DNA of 64,000 nucleotides from Aquilaria yunnanensis (GCA_039654915.1 CM077598.1:75358041-75422040), one strand, 5' to 3'; positions 34,151-46,979 are shown, numbered from the stretch's first letter. Notes: generated from the sequence alone by a model not told the origin. Made by a program: numbers and translations.

Positions 34151-34985
34151 CAAAATTTTTTCTAAGGAAAAATTGTACAATTCTCACCGAGGGTGACTGA
34201 CCGAACATGGTGTAAAAACTGAACAAAGTTTTTCCCAAAAATGCCTACGTGCAAGATTATACATTTTTTCCGAAGGCATAATGACCGAACATGTTGGCCT
34301 CCGAAGGAGAATTTGAAACATGTTCGCTTCCAATGGGTAAAAGCGAACATGGTCACTGTCGAAGAGGTATTCGTGAAAATAGACAGTTTTTTTCCGAAGA
34401 ATATCAACTAAACATGGTTGAAAAAGACACTTAGCTACTTCACGGAAAGTTAAGTTTAGCCAAAGATGTGCAACCGAACACGGTCACCTCCGATGAATGA
34501 CAACCAAAGATTGTCATTTTATAAAAGTGCCTCAATAAATTTGCGCACTTGGAAAAAATTTCAAGAAGAAAGTTGCACAAAAACACCAAAGAGGCATAAT
34601 CGAAGATGGTTATATCGGAAGGTGAATATTTCTTTCAACCAAACATGGTTTCTGAAGGAAAGCGTTTCATGTGACCAAACATGGTCTTACCCGAAGGAGG
34701 AAAGCCAAGAGTAGCTGCTTCCTAAAGTGCATAAGTGAAGAACTTAGAAAAAATTTCAAGGATGAAATGGTCCAAACATGGATATGTCCGAAGGGTCATT
34801 TTTTCCGAAAAATGTTAACCAAACGTGGTTGGCGAAAAAGGGACTTAATCAATTGTACATGTGGTAAGTTTCACGGAAGATGGTCTTTTTCCAAAGGATG
34901 ATGACCGAACATGGTCACAACACCCTTCAACACCAAAGATAGTTCACTAATGAACTTAGCCAAAACTTTGAAGAAAGAAAGTTTC
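34151..34985. repeat. Element B: ACCGAACATGG repeat spacer
   Basis: At least ten loose copies of (G/A)ACCGAACATGGT or ACCAAACATGGT occur at 34198, 34279, 34340, 34410, 34470, 34640, 34675, 34770, 34815 and 34905 (approximate), each in an A-rich context with CCGAAGG. This is the equivalent of the hairpin arrays in A and H. The short ORFs here look accidental. Confidence 0.6.
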
Positions 34986-37588
34986 ATTAGAATTTTGTTA
35001 CAAAGTACAAAGATATCACGTTCGACCCAAGGACTGACTTCTTCACCGAAAAGTCCTAAATGAGTTCCCCTTTACTCTTCAGAAACTCTTCCCAAAGGTT
35101 GGCCAGCTCTTCGTTGGCTATTTTATTAAGCGCGCCGTACTTGACGACAGAGCTAGCAAGGAGGTCCTTGGCCTTTGCCAAGGACTCCTCGGACCAACCT
35201 TTGGGAAGAGTTGAGTGATTAATTGCTAAAAAGTGAGTGTTTCAAAGAATATATGACAGAGGGAGTATATGGTGAAATTGTTTGGATTTCATTTCTGTTG
35301 AAACTGTCTAGCTTCTTCTTTTAATAAAAAAAATACATGGGACAATATGCTTTTTTTTTTAAACAAAAAATGGAGGTAGGCAACAGAGAAAACAACTACC
35401 TATTTTTTTTTTTAAAGTAAAGAGTGCATTCATTGATTAACTAGAAAAGTTATAGGCCAATCACAAAGGGTACATATGAGGCCATTAACCATGACCAATA
35501 GTAGAAATCCCTAAACAGGCATCAGAATGTGCTACTAAGTTCAGAGAGCGCAGAACATATCAAAAGAAATATATATGAATGACGAATCTAGATGCCTAAT
35601 ATCATCCACAATTGCATCATAAAGATGGAGCAAAGGACCACTAGAAAATTGCAAATCCCTTATCAAGACGATAGTGTCAAATTCAATGATAATTTGTTGG
35701 ATCCCCTGTGCCTTTGCCTCCAAAAGAACATATAAGATGGCTAGAGCTTCCACTAGGGCCTGCTGATCACCCAAGCTCTGAAGTATCCACTATATGCCAA
35801 GAGCTGCAAAAGGAAAGGCAGAATGAAGATCAGAAACGAGCAAAAACTTAGGAAATTTCACTAAGTCCCAAAAGGTTCAAAAGCTTAATTGGGCAACATG
35901 TTCACTCATCCTCGTGGCGAAGATCTCCTCATTCAAACACTCCTTCATGAGGGACTGGAAAGTGGCATTTGTCAGGATGCCCTTCACCATCAAAGGAGCC
36001 ATTTTCTGGCTATCCTTAGAAAACAAGTCCATGTCCTCCGTGAAAGTCCAGAAAGGCTCCCTCGGCACCTTGTCCATTAGAATCTTGGTATCCCGAAGGG
36101 CCTTCTTTCGAGCATGCTCTACCACCCACTGACCAAGTGCTTGTTCCTCTGCAAAATCACGCTGAAGTTCCATTAGCACGTTATCCCTTAGCCATTCATC
36201 TATAAGGTCTAAAATACCAAAAATTCCCAAACTCATCAAAGAATGGCTAAGGAACAAACCTGGTGGAAGCTCGGCGTCATCTTCCTTGGAGTCACTGACC
36301 TTGAGGACCTCGGCAGGAACATGCTTGCCTTTCCTCCTTTGATGCTCCTCAAGCTACTTAGCTGAAAGTCCCCCAACCGAGGTCCCCACGGTCTCCACTA
36401 CGGTATTGGGACTTAGGGCAGTTGAGCAGATGGTTGGTTCTGAAGGGGTGTCGGCGTGAACAGAAGTTTGATCTTGCACCTCCACATCACCTTTGTGTGG
36501 AGGAGGAAGGGAGTCGTTCTTGACTTTCTTCGACTTCGGAGCCGAAGATGGTCCCCCAGGCGCCTTCTTCTTCTTCAACGCCGACTTTTTTCTCTACTGT
36601 TCCCCCTTCTCGGCCTGATCTAGGAAGAGAGACTTGTAAAATGCAGCGGACTTATCACCCATCTCTGCAAAAAAATGAACATCAGTGTAAGTACAAAATG
36701 AGATATATGAAAAAATCTAGAAATAAACTTACTCTCTTCAAGAACCGGATACGCGAGTTTGCCCCGAAGGAGCATTACTAGCCACGCCTTCTTCTCATCA
36801 AAAAGAGGCTTCTACATGTTCAGATCGGTAATGTGTTCCTTGATCACACCCAACTCCCGAAATACCTCTTCGGACATGAAATTTCATCTAATGGGAAAGG
36901 GGTATAAGGAACGCGGAGGGACTTCGGGATTCCAGTTTGCGACAACCCAAATATGGTTGTCGAACTCCTCAAATTGGGCTTCTAACTCTAAGGTTAGCAG
37001 CTTCCTGGGATCAACTGCATAAATATCCAAAGTTCCTGAAGCCCATTCGGTTGGCACATGCTTCCACTTCTTATCCACCTTCAGAAAGAAGAACTTCTTC
37101 CGCCATCCTCGCCAATTGTCCTTCATTTTAAAGGTAAATGTATATTTCTTGCTACCAGATCCCCAAGGAAACAAGAAGTAGAACCCACCCTTCGAAATGG
37201 GGTGAAGTTTGTATTATTGCATGAAAAAGATGAAGTGGGGCTCTATCTTGAAGACCCCACACATGGAAAGGAAGGCGTTGAAATAAGAATAGGAGTTCAG
37301 AGGAATTTGGTTCACTGTTATGCCATGGAACTGGCAAAAGTTGTAAACCATCTTATGCAGAGGATACTGAAGTCTGGCCTTCAGCTGGGCCCGAAAGATG
37401 GTAACCTCATTTGAATGAGGCATATAACTAGGCATACCTGTACTAGGTAGCCTAATGACAACATAAGAAGGAAGGAAGAATTTGGCCGACCATTTCTGAA
37501 CTTTCTCCGAAATGGCATAACTTGGATGAGAGTTGAGGGGAAACCAGCTCTCAGGAATAAGATAGGTCTTAGCTTGGGGAGCAGACAT
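34986..37588 (-). pseudogene. Antisense gene of element B (broken copy)
   Basis: Homologue of the four-exon gene of A, starting at the ATG at 37588 (MSAPQAKTYLIPESW). Intron 1 is seen at 36665-36732 (68 bp, GTAAGT...TTGCAG), at the same position and phase as in A. Intron 2 starts at 36259 with GT and ends in TTTTGCAG. Intron 3 keeps its CAG acceptor but has lost the GT donor. Exon 1 has an early stop near 37214. Exon 4 is interrupted by foreign sequence at about 35222-35785, and most of the coiled coil is deleted near 35020. The conserved intron positions confirm the gene model of A. Confidence 0.75.
35222..35785 (-). mobile_element. LINE-like 3' fragment with poly(A), inside the B antisense gene
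   Basis: The minus strand codes from 35774 to 35541 for an RNase H-like stretch (ALVEALAILYVLLEAKAQGIQQIIIEFDT, shown here only as its core around ALAILYVL and QQIIIEFD) of the kind found at the C-terminal end of plant LINEs and related proteins. A non-coding tail follows and ends in an A-run near 35404-35415, with a second A-run near 35350. A 5'-truncated retroposed LINE end would explain this; I found no clear target duplication. The part from 35222 to 35340 is unassigned. Confidence 0.5.
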
Positions 37589-37847
37589 GTTCGAAAAGAA
37601 GAAGTCTAACCTTGGGAAGGCGAAAGAACAAGAATAAGGAAGACACACAAAAAATATCGAAGGTTGACCTCGAAAAAGAGACCCACCTAGCTAAGAACAA
37701 GGTATAAACTTCGGAAGACCACCGCAAGTGTTGCCGAAAATCACTCCGCCGCTAGCACCATGGCCAAAAAAAGAAAGAGACATGAGGAAACTCGAGAGCA
37801 AAAGATAGCAAAAGAAGAGAAGTTTGGAAAAAACTGAGGAAGAAAGG

Positions 37848-37855
37848 TTTATATA
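37848..37855 (-). promoter_or_regulatory. TATA box of the B antisense gene
   Basis: TATATAAA on the minus strand in CTTTGGCCTATATAAACC, 260 bp before the ATG at 37588. Confidence 0.6.
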
Positions 37856-38346
37856 GGCCAAAGGAGGTAGGCGAAGCGTCGCTATAATGATCCCTCGAAG
37901 GCGAAGAGACGCAACTGACATAACGGACGCGACTGTTCGCCAGTCACCAGGTGATACGTGTCACCCGATGCTGCAAACAAGGGCACACCTCCTGACAGCT
38001 AGCAAACCTATGCAAGCATAGCCTGAAGTGACGCATCTATCTGATCAAGAAGATGTGATGATTCACTGAGGCAACAAAAAATCAAAGGGGAAATATGCAC
38101 TTCAGTCCAAAGTAACAACTTTGGGAAAATCAAAAGCTCGGCCAAAAATAAGGAAGTACCACTTAAATGATGATGGGATTACCTCGGCTTGGAGAGTCAA
38201 CATGAACCGAAGAAACGCCCTCTTCCGAAGAAGGTAACCTTGGTAAAAAATTCAGTTTACTTGCTGAGACGACCGTCACCTACCACAAAGAGTTCCACAA
38301 AATGCTTGCAAAAGCTCAAGTACCGAAGATACAACTTCGGCTTTCT
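37856..38346 (-). other. Element B: upstream region of the antisense gene
   Basis: About 490 bp between the antisense TATA box and the polypurine tract. No coding frame is convincing. No repeat as clear as that of H is seen. Confidence 0.4.
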
Positions 38347-38358
38347 GATGGGGGAATG
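38347..38358 (+). other. Element B polypurine tract
   Basis: GATGGGGGAATG directly precedes the 3' LTR start TGATAGCC. Confidence 0.65.
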
Positions 38359-39239
38359 TGATAGCCAAAGGGCTATTAACCCTTTTAGAATTCCCAAAGT
38401 TACCTGAGCAACAACACCCTCGGGAAACCTGAGTGACCAACCTCGATATAGAGGGGGCCTTTACCATCCTCGGGAAGAACATCACCTTAGAACCGAGATC
38501 TCTCGATCACCTAGCCAAAAACCATCCTCAGGAGAAACCTAGCACCAACCTTGGTGAACGACAACCACCCTCGGTTGGTAATAGAACTGACCTCAGAAAA
38601 TCTATATACTACCACCTTCAGAATAGCGAACTCACCAAGTTCGGGAAAGTATATCCCCATCCTCTGTAGGGAAGAGCATCTTCCAAAGGTGCCCCACTCT
38701 ACCGAAAGGCTACTCCTAATAACCCTCGGTGGCTATGTTGAGCCGAATGAGGCCTCCTAATCCGAAGGAGCCTTATACTCTAAAGGGGTCTCATTCTCTG
38801 AATGGGTCTTACGGAGATACGAAAAAAATAGTTAAGGAGCCTCTGATAGAGACACCTCGCACACGCCTCTGCCCTCTAGCCGAAATGGCCTTTGGCCAGC
38901 TGGAGATACCTATCTCCAATGGTATGGATCAAATCTGACCGAACACGTGTCATGATCTGAACAGGCTATGTCGAACGACCTCCTCCCTCCACCCTCCTAT
39001 AAATACTTAAGAAGGACCTTGGTAAGGAAGGACACAAAACTCTCACTATGTTCCTTACTTTATGCTCCCTACTACTACCACTCTCAAATACACTAACTTG
39101 GGCGTCGGAGGCTCCTCCCCCGGAAACACATTCCGGGGAGCTCCTAACCATTGTTCTTCTGAGTGTTTCAGGCACCTTCATACCGGAAGTCTCTCCTTCA
39201 AGCCAGCATGTCATACGACGAGGATGCCGATGGGCATCA
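38359..39239 (+). repeat. Element B 3' LTR
   Basis: 881 bp. ACACGTGTCA lies at 38943-38952, TATAAATA at 38998-39005, and the gag-start ATG with an M-S-Y-D-E-D-A reading just before the end. It is followed by TCATG, the altered target duplication. Confidence 0.9.
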
Positions 39240-40990
39240 TCATGTATTTTTCAATTCTCCACCTTCGGTATCACCGAGCTTGTAGACTCTGGCCGAACTT
39301 CCTCGAGGACCAAATAATGTCCATCCCAATTTGCCCAAAGTACTCCATGAGATGGTCTTCAGGCTTCGAATTTAGCCTTTCAAAGGACGAGATCCCTTTT
39401 CTTTATTCTTTTATGCTTAACATGCAAGTTTGTAGCAACAGCTACTTTTTGCTGAAAAGCTTTTCTTCTGAGTTCAGCCATCTCTCTATGCTCGTCAACC
39501 ATGTCCAACTTGGTTCGTAACCCGAGGTGGTTCCCTTCTTCGTCAAACACCTGTATTCTAACAGATGGATGTACAACCTCGAAAGGCATAATGGCCTTTG
39601 TGCCCAAGATGAGTGAGAAAGGTGTCTCACCCGTTGCCCTTCTAGGAGTGGTTCGGTAGCTCCACAGCACACTCGGAAGCTCTCCTGGCCATTTTCCCTT
39701 TGCTTCTTTCAACCCTTTTTTTAGACCATCTTTTATCATTCTGTTGGACACTTCAACTTGTCCATTGCTCAGAGGGTGGGTGACCAGGGCAAAGTGCAAT
39801 TTTATCCCGAGGTAAGTAGTGAATTCTTGGAAACCTTTATCGGTAAATTGTGAACCATTATCAGCTACTACTACCCTCGGCACGCCGAATCTGCATATGA
39901 TGTTCTTCCAGACAAATCTTTGTATGTCCTTCACCGATACTGCAGCTACAGGCTCTGCTTCAATCCACTTAGTGAAATAGTCTACTGCAACTAAACAGAA
40001 CTTCACTTCTCCTGGACCTATTGGGAGAGGTCCAATTAGGTCAATACCCTAAACAGCGAAGGGGCAAGGATAGTTTGCCTAAGTTATCACTTCTGAGGGT
40101 AGTCTCTAGATAGGAGCGTGTCTTTGGCACTTGTCAAATTTTCAGACAAACTGCCTCTCATCCTTCCTTAAGATTGGCCAGAAATATCCTTAGCGGAGTA
40201 GTACCCCGGCAAGGGCATCAGTTACTTTGTGTGAACCATAGGCCCATTCATGGACTTCTTTGAGGACCATCTCGACGTTCTCTTCACTGACCTACCTCTA
40301 CAACGGACTCGTGTTCCCTTGTTGGTACAACTCTTCTCCAATCAGGAAGTATCTTCCTGAGCGCTTTCGGACCCTAGCAACTTCAAGAGGGTCTTCGGGA
40401 AGTTCTGAAGTTGTGAGGTACTTCTTGATAGGATCTTTCCACCCTTTGTCCAAGGTTGCTATACACATTACAGCTATGCTTCGTTGATACAACACTTCGG
40501 TGGACTTCTTCGATTTGGCCAGAGTATCTGCCTTCATATTATCTCATCGCAGTATGTTTTATATATATACCGTGTTGAACTCCGGGATAAGCTTTTTCAT
40601 AAGGTCATGGTACTTTGCCAAGTTTAGGTCCTTTGCACTGTAGTCCTCCGCCATCTATTGGACCACTAATTGAGAATCACTGTAGGCCTTTAGATTCCTT
40701 ACACCAACTCTTTTTGCCAGCTGTAAGCTTGTTATAAGGGCTTCATATTCAGCGACATTATTGGTGACATTGAATCCGAATTTGATGGCTTTTATGGCTT
40801 TCATACCTTCGGGCCAGCGAAGGATTACTCCAGCTCCTTGATGTTTAGAACCAAAGGCTCCATCAAAAAAGAGTGTTCACTCAAGTTCATCATTTCTAAG
40901 GTCCTCCAGGGTATCTTCGGCTTTTGGTACTTCGGCGAGGAAGTCTGCCAATGCTTAGGCCTTTATTGCACTTCTTGGCTTATAGGTGAT

Positions 40991-41917
40991 TGATAGCCAA
41001 TGGCTATCGCCTCTATCTGGCCGAACTCCCTGCCACACGAATGGCCAGAAGAGACTGGCGATACCCGAGTGAAAATGGGATCATACACCTCGGGAAATAG
41101 CCGAAGAGCTCCGAGCCCGGCACGCCAGGAAACTTGAGGATACTACTAGCCCCCCCGAGGTTGCAAACAGATCGCCTTCGGAAAAGAGGCACCAGCTATT
41201 GCGGGCCCGAACATGATCTCCTCGAAGGCGGAACTCCCTGAAGCTGGGAACCCCCGAACTGGGTGCGTGTTTCCCGAAGAGGCATTGTCCGTACCAAAGG
41301 ACGACCTCGCCCAGGGACCTCGGGAGTACGGCAGGAGCATTTAAGGAAGCATTTAAGGAAGCCTCTGACACATCCTTTCCCAGACGTCATGAAGCCGCCT
41401 CAATAGGCGCTCTGACACGCTGACGCCATCAAAGTCACATCATGGCCCATCTCAGCACAAGGCTCAAGGCAACCTGCTACCAGCTATCTGTCCCCTATGC
41501 CCAGAAACTCAGGGAACATCCGATCGAACACGTGTCACGATCTGAACGGGCTAGGCACTCCTATAAATACCAGGAAATAAATACTTGGCAGGAGGTTGGT
41601 TGGCAAAAGGTCTGACTCCCAGACTTTGAGAAAATCACCAGGCAAGACTCTTCAGCCCCTTTGTGCTATTTCCTCTGCCTTTTCTCAGCCACCACTGACT
41701 TGGGCGTCGGAGGCTCCCTCCCCCGGAAACACATTCCGGGGGCCTCCTAACCCACTTTTTCTGAGCATCTCAGGTACTCTCCCTTGGGCGCACCATCCTC
41801 CAGGCGTTCTTCCTCCTAGAAGTCTCTCCAACAGTCACCATGACTCTAAATGATGAGGCCTATGGCCATCATTTTTACAGTCACCATGACTCTAAATGAT
41901 GAGGCCCATGGCCATCA
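40991..41917 (+). mobile_element. L: solo LTR of the A/H/K family with a duplicated 3' terminus
   Basis: It starts TGATAGCCAATGGC, ends GGCCATCA and is flanked by GTGAT (40986-40990 and 41918-41922). At 927 bp it is longer than its relatives because the terminal segment ACAGTCACCATGACTCTAAA through GGCCATCA occurs twice (ends at 41871 and 41917). The G-box is at 41528-41537. Removing L joins the G pol frame (Y-D-I-T-Y). Confidence 0.88.
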
Positions 41918-44900
41918 GTGATGTCGTATTAACCGAGCTTAATGCACCACTTTGATAATCTTCCCGAGTGGTCTACCTTTCTCATGACATCTCAAAGAGG
42001 TAGGTTACTTCGGACAATGATAAGGTGTCCTTGGAAGTAAGGCTGGAGCCTCCTCTTAGCCAGCACTAGAGTGTAGATGGCCTTTTGCAGGATAGGGTAC
42101 CTAACTTCGGAACCATGCAAGGACTTACTTACATAGTATACTGGCCACTGTTTTCCTCCCTCCTCCCTTACCAGGACCGAACTTACGGCCTTTTCGGTAA
42201 CGGTGAGGTAGAGGATGAGAGGTTCTCCTCCTAGCGGCTGCCGAAGTGTCAGCAAGCGGGTTAGGTAACTCTTGAATTCGGCCCAAGCCTTTTGGCAGTC
42301 TTCATTCCAAGGATGTTCCTCGGAGCTGAGGTTGCCTTCATTCTTTGCTACTTTGGTAAGCACTTTGAAGAATGGTCGGTACCGGTCCCCGTACCTAGAG
42401 ATGAACCTGCTAGGGTTGTGATTCTCCTAGTAAGCCTTTGCACATCCTTGGTCATCGTGGGAGTTTGGAATGCTAGCAGGGCCTTAACCTTTTCTGGGTT
42501 GGCATCGATACCTCTCTCGGATACTATAAACCTGAGAAATTTGCCAGCCGTCACCCCGAACACACATTTCTCGGGTTTAAGACGGATCCCAAATTTCTAA
42601 AGTTAGTTGAATGTTTTCCCCAAGTATATGATATGACTGCCAGGCTGTTTGCTCTTGACTATCATATCATCTACATATACTTCTACATTTCTCCCAATTT
42701 GGGAGATGAATACCTTGTTCATCAACCTTTGGTATGTTGCTCTCGCGTTTTTGAGGCCAAAGGGCATTCTCATGTAGTAGTAAGTACCAACCATGGTTAT
42801 GAAGGCGATTTTTTCCACATCTTCAGGATTCATCTGAATTTGGTGATACCCACTGAAGACGTCGAGGAAGTTAAGCAAACCGTATTCGGCAGTGGAGTCT
42901 ACCAATTGGTCTATTGGTGGCAAAGGGTAGAAGTCCTTCGGGCAGGCGTTGTTTATGTTTCGGAAGTTGATACACATCCAGAGCTTATCACTCCCTTCCT
43001 TGGTGGCAACAACAACATTGCTGAGCTAGTCGGGGTACTTGACCTCCCTTATTATGCCCGCCTCTGTTAATTATAGGACTTTGGTTTTAATAAAGTTGTT
43101 CTTATGCACCAAGAGGCTATGTTTTTCTGCCGAACAGGTTTCACCTCCAGACGCGCTTTAAGACAATGTTGGATTATACCTGGATCCACCCCAAGCATAT
43201 CACACAAAGAGTAAAAAAATAGATCATTGTTCATTAATAGAAAGGATACAAGCTTTTCCTTGTCACCTTTGGCCAGGTTTTTCCCCACTCGAGTACTTCG
43301 GCCCGGGACAAGCTCTACATCCTCTATTTCTATTTTTTCAGAGTCACTTTTTTCTCCTCCCATTGCCTCTTCTCTAGCCATGCTCTTTTCTTCCGAAGTC
43401 TGCGTGTGAACTTTCACTAAGCTCTGCCTTATCTTCATGAAAACTTTCCTTACTTCGGCCTGATCAATGAATATTTTCATGTCCCCCTCCTTTGTGCCAA
43501 AGGTGACCGTTAGGTAGTTCACATCGGGAAAAATGTGAAGATTTCCTTGTGTCTACCTTTCGAGGATGGCATTGTACGATGAAGGAACATCCATGACAAT
43601 GAACCTCATCATTGTGGAGCCAAAGAGCTCTTTCTTTTCCTGAACCAAAGTTCCCCTTAGCATCAAGGGCAAATCGATCCACCCGAGCACAGGGAGTTAT
43701 AAGGGACCTATGCGGAAGGTAGGGGAGTTGACGGGTTTGAGATCACCCTTGGAGATGCCAAATTTGGCAACAAGTGGGATAACAAAACATCGGCATTGGA
43801 CCCATCATCAATGAGCACTCTTTTGACGTCCCAACTCCCTATCCTTGCCATGATTAGGAGGGGGTCATCGTGAGGGAACTTCATGGTAGATCCATCTTTC
43901 CGAACAAGCTTATTTGATCAGTTTTTGAACTCCATTATCAAGATTTCTCGGACTTTCCTTTTCCTCTCGGCCAAGGGCATCCTAGTGGAGATTGTTTGGA
44001 TCACTCCGACCGGAGGTGGTGGATGCTTTCTGGGACTTTGGTGACAGCATCCGCAGGTAGCTCTTAAGTTGTCCCTGCTTGATCAAAGATTCAATGTACT
44101 TTCTTAGCTGGAAGCAATCCTCGGTATATTCCCCATGGTCCCGGTGGAACTGGCAGAACTTCTTCATGTTCTTTTTGTTTTCTAAGGTCATGGCCTACAG
44201 ACGCTGGGTAGCGGTTCCTTGTCTTTCCACAGCCATGAGTATGTTCATCCTTGTAATGTTCAAGGGAGTGAAAGACATCGGTTTCTCCCCTTGGTTTTCG
44301 AGGTCTGCCCCTGCCCTTGGTTGGGTACCGAGGTTGGTGACTCTGACCCTCGGAATGATTGTGATCAGACTTCGGCTATCCCATCCTCAATTCTTCGGTC
44401 GTCATGTACTGTTCTACCCTTCAGTAGAATTCTCCCAGGGTGTCAGAGGGATCCTTGGAGAACTCATAGAAGAGTTGTGAATCTCTCTAAAATCCCTTGA
44501 TTATGGTGAGGATGCAAATTTCGGGATGTAAATCGGGCACACTTAAGGCTTCTTGGTTGAACCTTTCGACGTAGTCCTGAATGGTCTCCCCATTCTTTTG
44601 AGCTATGTCAAACATTTGAATGGGCATCTTCACCATCGGTCTACTTCTAATAAACTGCTAGGTAAATACAGCAGATAACTTCTGGAAACCCATTATGGTT
44701 TCAGGAGCTAGGGAGTTATACCACGTAGTTGCCGCCCCTGAAAGGGTGACTTCAAAGCACTTGTATAGGGTGGCGTCATCAACACCATGTTGTGCCTATA
44801 CTTCATTAGGTGAGCGTGGGGATTGTTGCACCCATCATACGTTTCTAAGCCTGGTACTCAGAAGTCACTTGGCATAGGTGCCTCTACTACTGCACGAATG

Positions 44901-45529
44901 AAGGGTGACTCTTTTCCAGTGAAGGTCTCCGACAACCTTGACCAAACAGGCTTCCGGGAGATCTGCCTTTCCACCTTTTCCAACCTCTCAAGGATCTTCT
45001 TCATGAGGGTGGTAGTGATGTCTTCTACTCGTTGCCTATTGGTTACTGGCAACGAAGAGCTTCATCTCTTTTTTGGAGAGTAACTTCATCGGTGGGGGGA
45101 TTGGAACTTCCCATTCGACGATGGACCTCACCGGGGGAAGTTTTGGGCCCCTTTGACGTCACTTCTTTGGCACGATGTGCTGTGGGGGGTATGTTCTCCG
45201 TTGAGGAGTCGTTATGGAAATCCCCACTTCCTGAACTCTGGTGTGGTGACTTAGGACTGTTCTCCTTGGGGGTAGTTGGGGAAGAGGCCCTAACTCCCAG
45301 GGATGGCTGAGACCACCTTCGGTCAAGCTGTTGGGTCATCTTAGCCACAACAGAGCCCTAAAAGTCTTGTAGAAAGCTCATCATGGCTGTCAGAGGACGC
45401 TCATCGTCAGGCAATGAAGTCTTTACTGTAGGTTGTTCAGTCGCTATTTGAGCTTTCGGTTTAGACGGGGACTTTGGGAGTCCCTTGTCCTTAGAACGTC
45501 AGGTCTCAACGACGATGACTTGAGAATGA

Positions 45530-45548
45530 GTTCCCATAGACGGCGCCA
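45530..45548 (-). other. Element G primer-binding site
   Basis: TGGCGCCGTCTATGGGAAC on the minus strand, two bases from the LTR end. It differs from A at one position. Confidence 0.7.
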
Positions 45549-45550
45549 AA

Positions 45551-46122
45551 TGATGCCCGGCGGCATCTTCATCGAATCACATGCTAGCCTGTAAGGAGAA
45601 CTTCCAGCGTGAAGATGTCTAAAACACTTATAAGAACAAGGGTTAGGAGCTCCCCGAAATGTGTTTCTAGGGGAGGAGCCTCCGACGCCCAAGTTAGTAT
45701 TTGTGAGAGTAATAGTAGTAAGGAACAAAGAGTGGGAAAATAGCTAAAGTTCTGTGTCTTATCTTTACCAAAGTCCTTCCTAAGTATTTATAGAAGAGTG
45801 GAGGGAGGAAGCTGTTCGATACAGCCTGTTCAGATCGTGACACATGTTCAGTCAGATTCGATCCGTACCTTCAGAGGTAGGTATCTCTAGCTGGCCATAG
45901 GACATTCCAACTAGAGGGCAGAGGTGTGTGCTAGGTCTCTTTGTCAAAGGCTCCTTAACCATTTTTTTCATATATCCGTGAGACCTCTTCGGGGCATAAG
46001 ACCCATTCGCGCAAAGATTTTCCCCAAAGGCTATTGAGGAAGGCCCTTCGATAGAGTGGGTCACCTTCAGGAGACGTTTTCCTTCATCGAGGATGGTGGA
46101 TCAACTTTTCTGAGGTTGGTAG
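45551..46122 (-). repeat. Element G 5' LTR, gag-proximal part
   Basis: It runs from TGATGCCCGGCGG at the primer-site end to GGTAG, where H inserted (46118-46122). The remaining 292 bp are at 57005-57296; together they make about 859 bp without the second GGTAG copy. Confidence 0.85.
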
Positions 46123-46979
46123 TGATGCCCGAGGGCTTCATCGTTGGTAGTCATGGTGACTGATGGAGGGACTCCCGGAGAGGAAGAACGCCTGGTGGCC
46201 GTTTCGCCCGAGGGAGAGTACCTGAGATGCTCAGAATAAGTGGGTTAGAAGGTCCCCGGGGTGTTTTTCCGGGGAGGAGCCTCCGACGCCCAAGTCAGTG
46301 GTGCTGAGAGAAGGCAGAGGAAATAACACTGAAGGGTTCAGTGAACTCGCCTGGTAGTACTTTCTCAGAGTGAGGAGTCAGGATATCTGCCAGCCCCCTG
46401 CCGGGGTGTATTCCCTGGTATTTATAGGAATGCCTAGCCCGTTCAGATCTTGACACGTGTACGGTCAGATGTTCCTGAATTTTTGGGCGTAGGGGGCAAG
46501 TAGCCGGTGGCAGGCCCCTTGAGCCTTGAGCCGAGACAGGCCATGATGTGACTTTGATGGCGTTGGTGTGTCAGGGCGCCGTTTGAGGCGACTTGTGATG
46601 TCTGTGGGCGACATGTCAGAGGCTTCCTTAAATGCTCCTACCGTGCTCCCGAGGTCCCTGGCGAGGTCGTCCTCTGGTACGGACGGTGCCTCTTCGGGAA
46701 ACATACCCTCAGTTCGGGGGTTCCCAGCTTCAGGGAGTTCCACCTTCGGAAGGATCATGTTCGGTCCGCAATATCTAGTGCCTCTTTTCCGAAGGTGATC
46801 TGTTGACAACCTTGGGGGCCTAGTAGTATCCTCAGGTTTACTAGCGTGCCGGGCTCGGAGCTCTTCGGCTATCTCCCGAGGTGTATGATCCCACCTTTTC
46901 TCGGGTAGCGCCAGTTTTCTCCTGGCCATTCTTGTGGCAGGGAGTTCGGCCAGATAGAGGCGATAGCCTTTGGCTATCA
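46123..46979 (-). repeat. Element H 3' LTR
   Basis: 857 bp. On the minus strand it has ACACGTGTCA (46451-46460) and a TATAAATA box near 46420, then the gag-start ATG region near the end at 46123. Confidence 0.9.

Larger units (their letters stand above)
5494..39239 (+). mobile_element. Element B: Tat-type Ty3/gypsy element, split by A, C and F
   Basis: LTRs at 5494-6367 and 38359-39239 begin TGATAGCCAAAGGGCTATTA and end in ATCA. The flanks are CCATG (5489-5493) and TCATG (39240-39244), a 5-bp duplication with one later change. It sits at the 3' end of G pol, in the opposite orientation. Without A (11,143 bp), C (3,367 bp) and F (7,819 bp) it would be about 11.4 kb, like A and H. Order: LTR, primer site, gag, pol, repeat spacer, antisense gene (minus), polypurine tract, LTR. 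Over the first 300 bp I count roughly 8% differences between the LTRs, so it is clearly older than A. Confidence 0.9.
39245..45582 (-). pseudogene. gag-pol: Element G gag-pol (right of B), decayed and split by L
   Basis: Minus strand. The gag start ATG in the LTR (45582) is followed at once by TGA. Gag follows with the TQQLDRRWSQ region (45348-45043) and the knuckle [16 protein letters not shown] (44191-43982). Protease lies near 43810. RT (42977-42348) retains YVDDMIVKSK. The first RNase H region is 42363-41992; solo LTR L then interrupts at GTGAT. The second RNase H is near 40860-40560, with integrase at 40537-39380, including DNGSQF and HPLSNGQVEVSNR. Frameshifts and stops are spread throughout. 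The final codons lie at 5456-5493. Confidence 0.82.

Noticed and set aside
34466..34901. Small plus-strand ORFs in the B spacer
   Set aside because: They arise from the repeated ACCGAACATGG units and are not conserved in other copies.
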